A stretch of 25,438 nt of DNA from Muribaculaceae bacterium (GTDB lineage: Bacteria > Bacteroidota > Bacteroidia > Bacteroidales > Muribaculaceae): NCBI GenBank assembly GCA_009775535.1, contig VSPW01000005.1, forward strand, positions 1-25,438, given 5' to 3'. The notes below the pieces were generated by a model, which did no database searches, was not told the origin of the DNA, and was given only the letters and a program-made list of their open reading frames with translations. The position numbers and the translations under genes are program-made. Below, piece after piece: positions 17,101 to 24,170 of this stretch; position 1 is the first letter of the stretch; each line of letters opens with the position of its first letter.

Positions 17101-17188
17101 AACAGTTTCTGAACTTCCTGCAGGTGTATATGTAGTGAAGATGCAGAACGGCCAGATAATCCGTTCAGGCAAGCTTATCAAGAAGTAA
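14114..17188 (+). CDS. Secreted GH85-like endo-beta-N-acetylglucosaminidase with GEVED domain and T9SS-type C-terminal sorting domain
   Basis: Predicted to cleave the chitobiose core (GlcNAc-beta-1,4-GlcNAc) of N-glycans, releasing the glycan for the SusCD pair. Cleavable signal peptide to about Ala24, no lipobox. Catalytic domain at about 35-470: a substrate-cleft pattern with GSWIDAAHRNG (151-161), then DGINYNFEAG with Asn219 and Glu221 forming the GH85 N-x-E catalytic pair (Asn171/Glu173 in Endo-A), and DVYQGVWIVNMDR around 308-320. The segment EEAYIGGSSIRIKG (near 483-496) matches the family's first beta-sandwich; a second beta domain spans about 615-735. Next come a GEVED domain (about 785-917, GWIDWDLDRTFDSEGDE) and a C-terminal sorting-type domain (about 958-1024, with LPAGVYVVKM and GKLIKK at the end). 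The family is divergent: the aromatic WYDS-type stretch after the catalytic glutamate is not clear. Activity is inferred. Confidence 0.78.
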   Translation: MKKSTLLGGAFMAALMCAPGHVQAEEIPSASKTVYDFSGWSNRGMLELFAKAADEGRQFPTKEEFEEAGIYLDLEFARSHVRYNPIIEQSAESNLISTVFPTRRIWMNLPTGSGKGTGGYPTAEFNSDVYSMWNFTHIFGSWNHGFMQAPGSWIDAAHRNGTYMYSGIEFFDAAAAGDVAAYNSFVRFMNTKNPDGTFKYVDAILNCLLFLGQDGINYNFEAGMPTGLVDVHAALYKRAKEIGFDSFHIGTYTINSSLSSYNSSYLLGSQEKGKVSDAFLNYSGGDFAYFSAANSITEAKKIFGTAEDVYQGVWIVNMDRAWPGMNQTNTKEMNMVLWGEHAVSRFFQFNVGTSVMNAQENYQILQDRTTGGGNRNVLNRPSIAQRGHYFQVMVNEVSKQMATFAGFASMAPERSAIQGSLPFNSNFTLGNGDIYFYKGKKTHGSWYNMGAQDYVPTYRWLLTKKGDMATASSDVDVRFTHEEAYIGGSSIRIKGATDGSDLIIYKTNLEVAGNVKATVAIKTGKTGASNLSLILQKEDGSWVEAPYGETSGSTWEEKTLAVSGLGSGDVIKHIGVRIAGSDEDSKIYLGQIKLEDGSLTETPAPIDADAFVAEVKEETAKTLSLKLNWAVDDNGYTTEFKERGMVYNDEVNVDHFELFLKNGAEGKAFEVGRTSTWHAFIGNIDLTKYEDPYVGVRSVSVDLNSVSPIVWMQIDRYSDPSALPELKQDLYASCYMDPTSDGLKAAYTNRWIEEVKTTGATEDLDYTRTEPAGGYDDENGPAEGNTNYVMSEEGFTVTQGQTVNVHIRGHRGTDDIQYCLFKGWIDWDLDRTFDSEGDELVWSLGKVNHGAADDAKGKTREQFVTEGADFTLNVPADAVPGETRLRFVACDAWFAGGLNPTGGFNKGYALDIPVKVVGTNTPREPKPSYLDTRDSGEADSPLSGVEDIVISGNSSTMNFYPAVATDVVNFTDVEKAWIYGVNGQMIKFIGDATVPATVSELPAGVYVVKMQNGQIIRSGKLIKK

Positions 17189-17214
17189 AGTATCCATAAC
17201 TTCTGTATATATCG

Positions 17215-17252
17215 GCCACCCTGCAGGTTTATGCCTGCTGGGTGGCTTTTTT
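17215..17252 (+). terminator. Intrinsic terminator after the SusCD-endoglycosidase locus
   Basis: GCCACCCTGCAGG (17215-17227) pairs with CCTGCTGGGTGGC (17234-17246) with one T-T mismatch around a 6-base loop, followed directly by six T residues at 17247-17252. It starts 27 bases after the stop. Confidence 0.92.
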
Positions 17253-17297
17253 ATATAGTAATGGCTGTTTGGACGTGTAATGGGGTGGCCGGAATGC

Positions 17298-17343
17298 ACG
17301 GACGCCGCAGAATACCCTGTGTTATGGGCTCTGCGGCGTCCGT
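17298..17343. repeat. 13-bp perfect inverted repeat between convergent genes
   Basis: ACGGACGCCGCAG (17298-17310) is the exact reverse complement of CTGCGGCGTCCGT (17331-17343), separated by 20 bases. It lies just beyond the stop codon of yebC on the minus strand. Neither side has a T tract, so it is not a classical terminator, but it may end or protect the pheT-yebC transcript. Confidence 0.65.
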
Positions 17344-17368
17344 TGTGGGTTGGTAGCTTACGGAGGGT

Positions 17369-18097
17369 CTATTCTTCCTCTTCTGCCTCTTTCATGTTGT
17401 GGAACACGTTCTGCACGTCCTCGTCCTCCTCCAGCTTTTCAAGCAGCTTTTCGATGGCTGCGCGCTGGTCGGGAGTGACGTCCTTAAGTTCGTGGGGAAT
17501 GCGTTCAAATTCTGAACTTACAATCTCAAAACCGTTGTCCTCCAGGTATTTCTGGATGTTTGCGTTCTCTTCAAAAGCTCCGTAGAGGATTATTTCGTCT
17601 TCGTCGTGTTCTAGTTCGTCGACGCCGTAGTCGATAAGTTCCAGCTCGAGGTCGTCAAGCGATACGCCTTCTTTGGCCTTTATCTTGAATACGGCCTTGT
17701 GGTCGAAAAGGAAGGTGAGTGAGCCTTGTGTGCCGAGGTTTCCGCCCAGTTTGTTGAAGTATGAGCGTACGTTGGCCACAGTGCGGGTGTTGTTGTCGGT
17801 CGCTGCTTCAACGAAGATGGCGATGCCGTGAGGTCCGTATCCTTCGTATGTGATTTCCTTGTAGTCGCCGGCGTCCTTGTCGGTGGCTTTCTTTATGGCG
17901 CGTTCAACGGTGTCCTTGGGCATGTTTGCGGCCTTTGCGTTCTGCATGAGCGCGCGCAGGCGCGGGTTGGTCGAGGGGTCTGGCCCTCCAGCCTTTGCGG
18001 CTATGGTTATTTCCTTGCCTATGCGGGTGAATGTGCGGGACATGTTGCCCCAGCGTTTGAGTTTTCTGGCTTTGCGGTATTCAAATGCTCTTCCCAT
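17369..18097 (-). CDS. yebC: YebC/PmpR-family protein
   Basis: A 242-residue YebC-family protein. The N-terminus MGRAFEYRKARKLKRWGNMSR, of the variant opening typical of Bacteroidetes, leads into the family motifs KEITIAAKAGGPDP, NPRLR, AKAANMPKDTVERAIKKA, YEGYGPHGIAIFVEAATDN and GSLTFLF. The C-terminus is highly acidic (EKLEEDEDVQ to the terminal EEEE). Family members were long annotated as transcription regulators and have more recently been implicated in translation, helping ribosomes through proline-rich stalls. The gene follows pheT by 42 bases on the same strand with no terminator between, so the two are probably co-transcribed, which is consistent with a translation role. Confidence 0.95.
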   Translation of the reverse strand: MGRAFEYRKARKLKRWGNMSRTFTRIGKEITIAAKAGGPDPSTNPRLRALMQNAKAANMPKDTVERAIKKATDKDAGDYKEITYEGYGPHGIAIFVEAATDNNTRTVANVRSYFNKLGGNLGTQGSLTFLFDHKAVFKIKAKEGVSLDDLELELIDYGVDELEHDEDEIILYGAFEENANIQKYLEDNGFEIVSSEFERIPHELKDVTPDQRAAIEKLLEKLEEDEDVQNVFHNMKEAEEEE

Positions 18098-18139
18098 GGG
18101 TGTTAAAAATGTGTTATCGTTCTTTTTTTGATTGTAGTC

Positions 18140-20611
18140 TTATCGTAGTTCTGCCCCGAGTTTTGACTTCAGGTTGTCGATTATGCGTTTCATTACCTGT
18201 TCGATTGCCTTGTCCTGGAGGGTCTTCTCATCATCGCGCAGCGAGATAGATATGGCGTATGATTTTTTGCCTGCGGGCAGGTTTTTACCTTCATAGACAT
18301 CGAATAGGGTGACATCGCGCAGCAGGCGGCGTTCGCTTCCACACACCACGTCTTTAACCTGTCCGAAAGTGACGGATGAGTCGAGGAGCAGGGCGAGGTC
18401 GCGTTCTACGGTCATAGTCTTTGGCAGTGGTGAGTATGTCACCTTACGGCCCATGGCCAGCTTGACGAGGGCCATAAGGTCGAGTTCGGCAAAGTATACA
18501 GGCTGCTTGATGTCGGCGGCTTTCAGAAGGGGATCGGCAACTATGCCAAGGTGTCCCAGAGCCTTTCCTGAGCGTGTGGCCAGGGTGAGTCCGGCGGAGA
18601 AGATGTCGGTCGGGGCTTCGGGTGTAATGGCTATCTCACGCGTGGATATGCCGAGGCGGGCCAGGATGTTGTCGACGTGTGCGCGCAGGTCGTAGACGGT
18701 GGCTTCTTCGGCTGGGCGTGCCCAGTTGCCAGTGCGTGTCTTCCCGGTGATCCATAGCGCCAGGCGCGATGCTTCGGAGTAGGGAGCAAGCGGCTTGTCG
18801 GCATCCGGCTGTACGGCTGGATTGAAGAAATATACATTGCCGGTCTCATAGAACATGAGGTCGGCTTTCTTGCGGTTGATGTTGTGGCCCAGCGATTCCA
18901 GTCCACCGAATATCAGTGACTGGCGCATTGCGTTGAGGTCGTTTGAGAGGGGGTTGAGAAGGCGTACGCAGTTTTCTTCCGGGTATGTAGTGAGCCCGGT
19001 GTAGTAGCGTGCGGCTGTGAGGGAGTTGTTGAGTATCTCGTTGAATCCGGCGGCGGTGAGCTGTCCGGCTATCGTCCGGCGGATATCTTCGGTGTTGTCC
19101 GTAAGTGTCTTGAACGAGAGTGAAGCGTGGAGTGACCCAGGGAATTCTACGTTGTTGTATCCGTAGATGCGCAGGACGTCCTCAATCACATCACAGGGGC
19201 GTGTCACGTCGACACGGTAGGTGGGGACGAGGAGGTCGGCTGTGCCGTCGGCGTTGTGGCGCAGGATGTCGATCTCGAGGGAGCGCAGTATGCTGTCGAC
19301 GGTGTCGGAAGGTATGTGCTTGCCTACAAGATTGTCGAGTCCGGCGTAGCTGAGGGTGACGGGGAAGGGTTTCACTTCCTGGGGGTAGATGTCCACGATG
19401 TCGCCGCATATCTCACCTCCGGCTATTTCTTTAATCATGAGGGCCGCAAGCTTTAGTGCATAGACACATGCGTTGGGGTCCAGGCCGCGTTCGTAGCGGA
19501 ACGAGGCATCGGTGTTCAGGCCGTGCCGCCGTGCCGATTTGCGTATAGAGGTGGGGTTGAAGTACGCGCTTTCAAGGAATATGGATGTGGTGCTGTCGGT
19601 GACGCCGGAATCTATTCCGCCGAACACTCCGGCTATACACATCGGTTTTTCGGCATCGCATATCATTAGGTCGGCTTCGGTGAGCTTGCGCTCTATGCCG
19701 TCAAGTGTGACGAACGGAGTGCCTTCGGGGCAGTTGCGCACAACGATGCGTCCGCCCTTGACCTTGTCGAGGTCGAAGCAGTGCAGTGGCTGGCCTATGC
19801 CATGCAGGATGTAGTTGGTGATGTCGACGATGTTGTTGATTGGGCGTTGGCCAATTGCATTCAGCTTGTCTTTCAGCCACTTTGGGCTTTCCTGGACTTT
19901 GACGCCGCGGATTGTGACGCCTGTGTAGCGCAGGCATGCTGCGGTGTTGTCGACCTGTACATCGGTTGCGCCGTCCTGGCGGTCGGCGGTGAATGCTTCT
20001 ACAGAAGGGCGTTTAAGCGCGGACGGTGTTGCATGGCATGCAAGCCAGGCGGCGAGGTCGCGCGCCACGCCGTAGTGTGATGCTGCGTCTATACGGTTTG
20101 GGGTGAGGTCGACTTCTAGTACATAGTCGTCTGTGAGGTTATAGTATTCGGCGGCGGGTGTGCCGGCGTGTACGTTGTCGGGGAGGACGATTATTCCGTC
20201 GTGGGACTGGCCTACGCCGATTTCGTCCTCGGCGCATATCATTCCGAAAGATTCCACCCCGCGTATCTTGGATTTCTTTATAGAAAACTCTTTGTCACCG
20301 TCATAGAGTGTTGTGCCTACGGTGGCCACTACTACGGTCTGTCCGGCGGCTACGTTGGGCGCACCACAGACAATCTGTGTGGGTGTGCCGTCGCCGAGGT
20401 CTACGGTGGTTATGTGGAGATGGTCGCTGTTGGGGTGGGGTTCGCATGTGAGCACTTTGCCCACGACTATCCCGCGGAGGCCTCCGCGTATGGATTCGAC
20501 ACGCTCCACTGATCCTGTCTCCAGGCCGATTGATGTCAGTGCGTCGGCGAGCCCTTCGGGTGTGAGCTGGAAATCGATGTATTGTTTAAGCCAGCTGAGT
20601 GATATGTTCAT
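18140..20611 (-). CDS. pheT: Phenylalanine--tRNA ligase beta subunit
   Basis: Beta subunit of the heterotetrameric PheRS that charges tRNA-Phe. All domains of the long bacterial form appear in its 823 residues. MNISLSWLKQYIDF opens the protein; the OB-fold tRNA-binding domain lies at about 43-154 (VGKVLTCEPHPNSDHLHI and CGAPNV). The B3/B4 editing region includes NIVDITNYILHGIGQPLHCFD, a B5 domain follows near 410-490, then the catalytic-like core with MRQSLIFGGLESLGHNINR, and the FDX-ACB anticodon-binding domain ends the protein (about 730-823). The alpha subunit gene pheS is not adjacent. A well-spaced minus-strand promoter lies about 80 bases upstream of the ATG. The transcript probably includes yebC. 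Confidence 0.97.
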   Translation of the reverse strand: MNISLSWLKQYIDFQLTPEGLADALTSIGLETGSVERVESIRGGLRGIVVGKVLTCEPHPNSDHLHITTVDLGDGTPTQIVCGAPNVAAGQTVVVATVGTTLYDGDKEFSIKKSKIRGVESFGMICAEDEIGVGQSHDGIIVLPDNVHAGTPAAEYYNLTDDYVLEVDLTPNRIDAASHYGVARDLAAWLACHATPSALKRPSVEAFTADRQDGATDVQVDNTAACLRYTGVTIRGVKVQESPKWLKDKLNAIGQRPINNIVDITNYILHGIGQPLHCFDLDKVKGGRIVVRNCPEGTPFVTLDGIERKLTEADLMICDAEKPMCIAGVFGGIDSGVTDSTTSIFLESAYFNPTSIRKSARRHGLNTDASFRYERGLDPNACVYALKLAALMIKEIAGGEICGDIVDIYPQEVKPFPVTLSYAGLDNLVGKHIPSDTVDSILRSLEIDILRHNADGTADLLVPTYRVDVTRPCDVIEDVLRIYGYNNVEFPGSLHASLSFKTLTDNTEDIRRTIAGQLTAAGFNEILNNSLTAARYYTGLTTYPEENCVRLLNPLSNDLNAMRQSLIFGGLESLGHNINRKKADLMFYETGNVYFFNPAVQPDADKPLAPYSEASRLALWITGKTRTGNWARPAEEATVYDLRAHVDNILARLGISTREIAITPEAPTDIFSAGLTLATRSGKALGHLGIVADPLLKAADIKQPVYFAELDLMALVKLAMGRKVTYSPLPKTMTVERDLALLLDSSVTFGQVKDVVCGSERRLLRDVTLFDVYEGKNLPAGKKSYAISISLRDDEKTLQDKAIEQVMKRIIDNLKSKLGAELR

Positions 20612-20691
20612 GTGGTCAAAAAATGATTGTTGTCAATAAAGGATATGTGTGGCGCGTGTGCGGCTGCCGCACGCCAGTATATATTATGGTG

Positions 20692-20723
20692 CAAATTTAC
20701 AAAAAATCCGTCAGCCGGACAAA
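20692..20723 (-). promoter_or_regulatory. Minus-strand Bacteroidetes promoter of pheT-yebC
   Basis: Read on the minus strand, TTTG (plus coordinates 20720-20723) is followed after 20 bases by TAAATTTG (20692-20699), close to the TTTG/TAnnTTTG consensus in sequence and spacing. Transcription would start near 20686, giving a 5' leader of about 75 bases. Confidence 0.75.
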
Positions 20724-20770
20724 ATTATTGTATGCGGCGGGTGGAGGGCGGCGTGTTATGATTTATTAGC

Positions 20771-20801
20771 TTTGCGGGGCGGGGATTTTTTAGTAACTTC
20801 G
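20771..20801 (+). promoter_or_regulatory. Bacteroidetes promoter of the lolD-type gene
   Basis: TTTG (20771-20774), a 19-base spacer, then TAACTTCG (20794-20801) fit the -33/-7 consensus with one T-to-C change in the -7 box. Transcription would begin about 20808, only about 18 bases before the proposed GTG start, which excludes translation starts further upstream. Confidence 0.7.
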
Positions 20802-20825
20802 CAAAATAAACCTGTCAATAGAAGC

Positions 20826-21491
20826 GTGATTTCCTTAAAGGACATAGTGAAACGGTATGACAAGCTGGAGGTGCTCCGCGGCATCTCCCTGGAGGTGCAT
20901 CCCGGGGAGGTGATGGCCATAACCGGTGCAAGCGGTGCCGGAAAGACCACGCTATTGCAGATAATGGGTACGCTTGAGCGGCCTGACAGCGGCAGGGTGG
21001 CTTATGGCGGCGAAGAGGTGATGGGCTACAGCGACAGGCGTCTTTCGGAGTTCCGCAACAGGAACATTGGGTTTGTGTTCCAGTTCCATCAGCTGCTGCC
21101 TGAATTCAGCATGGCTGAGAATGTGGCGCTGCCGGCGATGATTGCCGGGGACAGCCGCAAGGCGGCAATGGAGAAGGCGATGGAGCTTATCGGCTATATG
21201 GGGCTTTCGGACCGCGCTTCGCACCGCCCGTCGCAGTTGTCGGGTGGAGAACGCCAGCGTGCGGCGGTAGCGCGTGCGCTTGTGAACCGTCCGAAAGTGG
21301 TGCTTGCCGATGAGCCCTCGGGAAGCCTTGACAGCCGGAACCGTGCCAGTCTGCACCGCCTGTTCTTTGACCTGCGTAAGGATTTCGGACAGACATTTGT
21401 CATTGTTACCCATGATGAATCGCTTGCAGCCGGGACAGACCGCGTGGTGAGGATGCGCGATGGGTTGATAACGGACGTGATTACAAATTAA
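20826..21491 (+). CDS. lolD: ABC transporter ATP-binding protein, LolD type (GTG start)
   Basis: ATPase of a MacB/LolD-type ABC system; LolD powers release of lipoproteins from the inner membrane toward the outer membrane. All motifs are present in 221 residues: Walker A GASGAGKT (34-41), Q-loop Gln86, ABC signature LSGGE (138-142), Walker B LADEP (160-164) with Glu163, D-loop SGSLD and switch His196. LPEFSMAENVALP (91-103) is characteristic of the LolD branch. The start is taken as GTG at 20826, where homology begins and just after the predicted transcription start; no in-frame ATG serves. No LolC/LolE-type permease gene is adjacent, so the membrane partner is elsewhere and the lolD assignment over another MacB-type ATPase is not certain. 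A NigD-like lipoprotein gene follows by 35 bases. Confidence 0.87.
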   Translation: MISLKDIVKRYDKLEVLRGISLEVHPGEVMAITGASGAGKTTLLQIMGTLERPDSGRVAYGGEEVMGYSDRRLSEFRNRNIGFVFQFHQLLPEFSMAENVALPAMIAGDSRKAAMEKAMELIGYMGLSDRASHRPSQLSGGERQRAAVARALVNRPKVVLADEPSGSLDSRNRASLHRLFFDLRKDFGQTFVIVTHDESLAAGTDRVVRMRDGLITDVITN

Positions 21492-21526
21492 AAACAATAA
21501 TTGAAAAAAAAGGATAATCCAAAAAA

Positions 21527-22237
21527 ATGAAAAAGACATTATCGATACTTGCTGCCATGATGCTGTTCCTCTTTTCCACATCGTGCAACAGCGAAGACAA
21601 TCCCAATGCCGTGCCCCCGGACGCCATATATGCCATGGTAACCTTTATGGGAAATACGGAATCGGGGTCGGAATTCGAGTATCAGGAGAACAACCTGTCG
21701 CAGCCTGTGACGTTGCTATATAAGGGTACGGTTGACACTAATGTATTTCCAAAAGGCTGCCGCCTTCTTATAGTGTTCACTTATCAGAGCACATCGACTG
21801 CAGATGGCGGTTGGATAGACATATATCAGGTGGCTAAGGCCTACAATGCCGGGCTTGAATACGGCACATCTGCCTCTACTGACGGATGGAAGACCTCACC
21901 ACTGAGCATGCTAGGCATGTGGCTTACAGGTGACTACCTGAATGTGAACTGCTCCCTGAATATCAACAACAAGTTCAACAAGTATACCCTTGTTGCCGAT
22001 GAGGCCACCCTAGACACGGAGATGCCGAGCCTGTATCTGCTGTTCGAGCCTGACATGGCCGGACTTATAAGGCCATCGCAGATGTTCGCGTCGTTCAATA
22101 TCGGCTCGCTGTGGGAGCGTGAGGGCGTGAAGGGCTTTACTGTAGATTTCTATTCGCAGGAATGGAACAGCCACCGCACTCTGCGGTTCAAGCGCGACTC
22201 AAAGGGCGAGTTTGAGATGGACGTTGTGCAGAATTGA
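21527..22237 (+). CDS. NigD-like lipoprotein
   Basis: A 236-residue predicted lipoprotein with a clear signal peptide and a lipobox ending TSC (Cys20), followed by NSEDNPNAVPPD. The body is beta-rich. Segments such as GCRLLIVFTYQS, WIDIYQVAKA, LGMWLTGDYLNVNCSLNINNKFNKYTLV and a C-terminal half around SLYLLFEPD fit the two-domain pattern of NigD-like proteins, a Bacteroidales family first named from a bacteriocin-related locus but of unsettled function. No bacteriocin genes are near, so an immunity role is not implied. Being 35 bases after the lolD-type gene, it may share its transcript. Confidence 0.7.
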   Translation: MKKTLSILAAMMLFLFSTSCNSEDNPNAVPPDAIYAMVTFMGNTESGSEFEYQENNLSQPVTLLYKGTVDTNVFPKGCRLLIVFTYQSTSTADGGWIDIYQVAKAYNAGLEYGTSASTDGWKTSPLSMLGMWLTGDYLNVNCSLNINNKFNKYTLVADEATLDTEMPSLYLLFEPDMAGLIRPSQMFASFNIGSLWEREGVKGFTVDFYSQEWNSHRTLRFKRDSKGEFEMDVVQN

Positions 22238-22277
22238 ATACAATTGAAATAAATATTAACATAAACAGACTATCATA

Positions 22278-22598
22278 ATGGAAAACCAGAAGAAAAACGA
22301 GATAAAGATCGAGCTTACACCAGAGGTGGCTAACGGGCATTATTCAAACCTTGCGGTGATATCGCACTCTCCCAATGAAGTGTTCCTTGATTTCATCGCC
22401 GTTGCGCCCAATATGCCCCAGGCAAAGGTTCAGAGCCGTATCATAATGACTCCGGAAAATGCAAAGAACCTCCTGTTTGCCCTCCGCGACAACATCAACA
22501 AATACGAGGCTACATTCGGCACTATCGAGCAAAAACGGCCCAAAAACGGTGGCGCTCCTTCGTCACAGGGCGAGATTCCTAATCCGTTCCAGGCATAA
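22278..22598 (+). CDS. DUF3467 domain protein
   Basis: A 106-residue protein with the compact DUF3467 pattern: IKIELTPEVANGHYSNLAVISHSPNEVFLDFIAVAP at the start, a middle section with AKVQSRIIMTPENAKNLLFALRDNINKYEATFG, and a short flexible Gly/Pro/Ser-rich tail. The family is common in Bacteroidetes and has no known function. There is no signal peptide, so it is probably cytoplasmic. It lies 40 bases after the NigD-like gene and 45 bases before cysS, with no terminator on either side. Confidence 0.85.
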   Translation: MENQKKNEIKIELTPEVANGHYSNLAVISHSPNEVFLDFIAVAPNMPQAKVQSRIIMTPENAKNLLFALRDNINKYEATFGTIEQKRPKNGGAPSSQGEIPNPFQA

Positions 22599-22643
22599 AG
22601 GATTCCATATCAAGTAAAGATCACTGATTAGCAGCTTCTAGGG

Positions 22644-24143
22644 ATGATCAAGCCAAACAATCTATGTATATATAATTCGCTGAGCCGCGCCAAAGAGCGT
22701 TTCGTGCCGATAAACCCTGAAAGCGTGGGCATGTACGTGTGCGGCCCTACGGTGTACGGTGACGGGCATCTGGGGCACGCGCGCCCGGCGATCACGTTCG
22801 ATATATTATTCCGCTACCTGAAGCATCTGGGATATAAGGTGCGTTATGTCCGCAATATCACCGATGTAGGCCATCTGGAGCATGATGCCGACGAGGGCGA
22901 GGACAAAGTGGCTAAGAAGGCAAGGCTGGAGCAGCTTGAGCCGATGGAGGTGGTGCAGTATTATCTGAACCGCTACCACCGCGCGATGGATGCGCTCAAC
23001 GTGCTGCCACCCTCAATAGAGCCTCATGCATCTGGGCATATCATGGAGCAGATTGAGTATATAAAGAAGATACTGGAAAGCGGGTATGCCTATGAAAGCT
23101 GCGGTTCGGTGTATTTCGATGTGCCTAAGTTCAACAAGGACTATGGTTACGGCCGTCTTTCGGGACGTAATATAGAGGAACTTCTGGCTACGACCAGGGC
23201 TCTGGACGGCCAGACGGAAAAACGCAATCCCGCTGACTTTGCGCTGTGGAAAAAGGCCGCCCCTGAACATATCATGCATTGGCCTTCGCCGTGGAGCGAG
23301 GGTTTCCCGGGATGGCATCTGGAATGCTCCACGATGAGCGAGAAGTACCTGGGTGACACTTTTGACATTCATGGCGGCGGCATGGACCTTAAATTCCCGC
23401 ATCATGAATGTGAGATAGCGCAGTCGCGTGCCCATAATTGTGGCCGCCCTTCGGTGAAGTACTGGATGCACAACAACATGATCACCATCAACGGCAAGAA
23501 GATGGGCAAATCGCTGGGCAATTTCATTACGCTCGATGAATTCTTCAGCGGATCTCATCCTTTGCTGCAACAGGCGTATTCGCCGATGACCATACGTTTC
23601 TTTATACTCCAGGCGCATTACGGCGGTACGGTCGACTTTTCCAATGAGGCCTTGCAGGCATCGGAAAAGGCCCTGTCGAGGATGCTGGAAGGCTACAGGC
23701 GTCTGGCCAAGCTGAAACCGTCGGCCAGCGGAGAGGGCATTGATGTGGACGGCATAGAGGCGCAGTGCTATGAGGCTATAGACGATGACCTGAATACACC
23801 TGTGCTCATAGCCCACCTGTTCAATGCCGTCAGGATGATAAACCTGGTCAATGACGGCAAGGCTACGGCCACGGAGGATCAGCTTGCGGTGCTGCGCAGG
23901 GTGATGGACACATTCCTGGTGGAGATACTTGGCATACGTCCGGATTTTGCAGTGGCCGATGAGGACTCGGGAGAATCGGCGTTCAGGCCGTTTGAACAGG
24001 CGATTGACCTGCTTCTGCAGATACGCTGCGATGCCAAGTCGCGTAAGGACTGGCCTACATGCGATATGATAAGAAACCGCCTTTCGGAAATCGGTTTTGA
24101 GGTGAAGGACACCAAGGACGGTTTTGAGTGGAAGCTTAAATAG
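22644..24143 (+). CDS. cysS: Cysteine--tRNA ligase
   Basis: Class I aminoacyl-tRNA synthetase charging tRNA-Cys. The 499-residue protein has the catalytic HIGH-type motif as HLGH (42-45) and KMSKS as KMGKS (286-290), a variant seen in Bacteroidetes. The Zn2+ ligands that select cysteine are Cys33 (YVCGPTVY), Cys228 (GWHLECS), His253 and Glu257 (FPHHECEIAQ), matching Cys28, Cys209, His234 and Glu238 of E. coli. The C-terminal DALR-type helical region and the tail with RCDAKSRKDWPTCDMIRNRL are present. The ATG at 22644 is preceded by GGG close to the start. The helicase gene begins 27 bases after the stop. Confidence 0.97.
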   Translation: MIKPNNLCIYNSLSRAKERFVPINPESVGMYVCGPTVYGDGHLGHARPAITFDILFRYLKHLGYKVRYVRNITDVGHLEHDADEGEDKVAKKARLEQLEPMEVVQYYLNRYHRAMDALNVLPPSIEPHASGHIMEQIEYIKKILESGYAYESCGSVYFDVPKFNKDYGYGRLSGRNIEELLATTRALDGQTEKRNPADFALWKKAAPEHIMHWPSPWSEGFPGWHLECSTMSEKYLGDTFDIHGGGMDLKFPHHECEIAQSRAHNCGRPSVKYWMHNNMITINGKKMGKSLGNFITLDEFFSGSHPLLQQAYSPMTIRFFILQAHYGGTVDFSNEALQASEKALSRMLEGYRRLAKLKPSASGEGIDVDGIEAQCYEAIDDDLNTPVLIAHLFNAVRMINLVNDGKATATEDQLAVLRRVMDTFLVEILGIRPDFAVADEDSGESAFRPFEQAIDLLLQIRCDAKSRKDWPTCDMIRNRLSEIGFEVKDTKDGFEWKLK

Positions 24144-24170
24144 CCGTCCGGGCCGGTGTGCCGGATAGAG

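Noticed and set aside
14114..17188. Reading the third PUL gene as a GH18 chitinase-like enzyme
   Set aside because: There is no DxxDxDxE motif; the N-x-E pair, the AAHRNG segment and the AYIGGSS beta-sandwich motif favour GH85.
20649..20825. An N-terminal extension of the lolD-type gene
   Set aside because: The frame is open, but the predicted promoter lies inside it, it has no ATG, and ABC homology begins at the GTG at 20826.
20952..21581. A 209-codon open frame on the minus strand over the lolD-type gene
   Set aside because: It mirrors an ABC ATPase with complete motifs and has no supporting promoter or homology.
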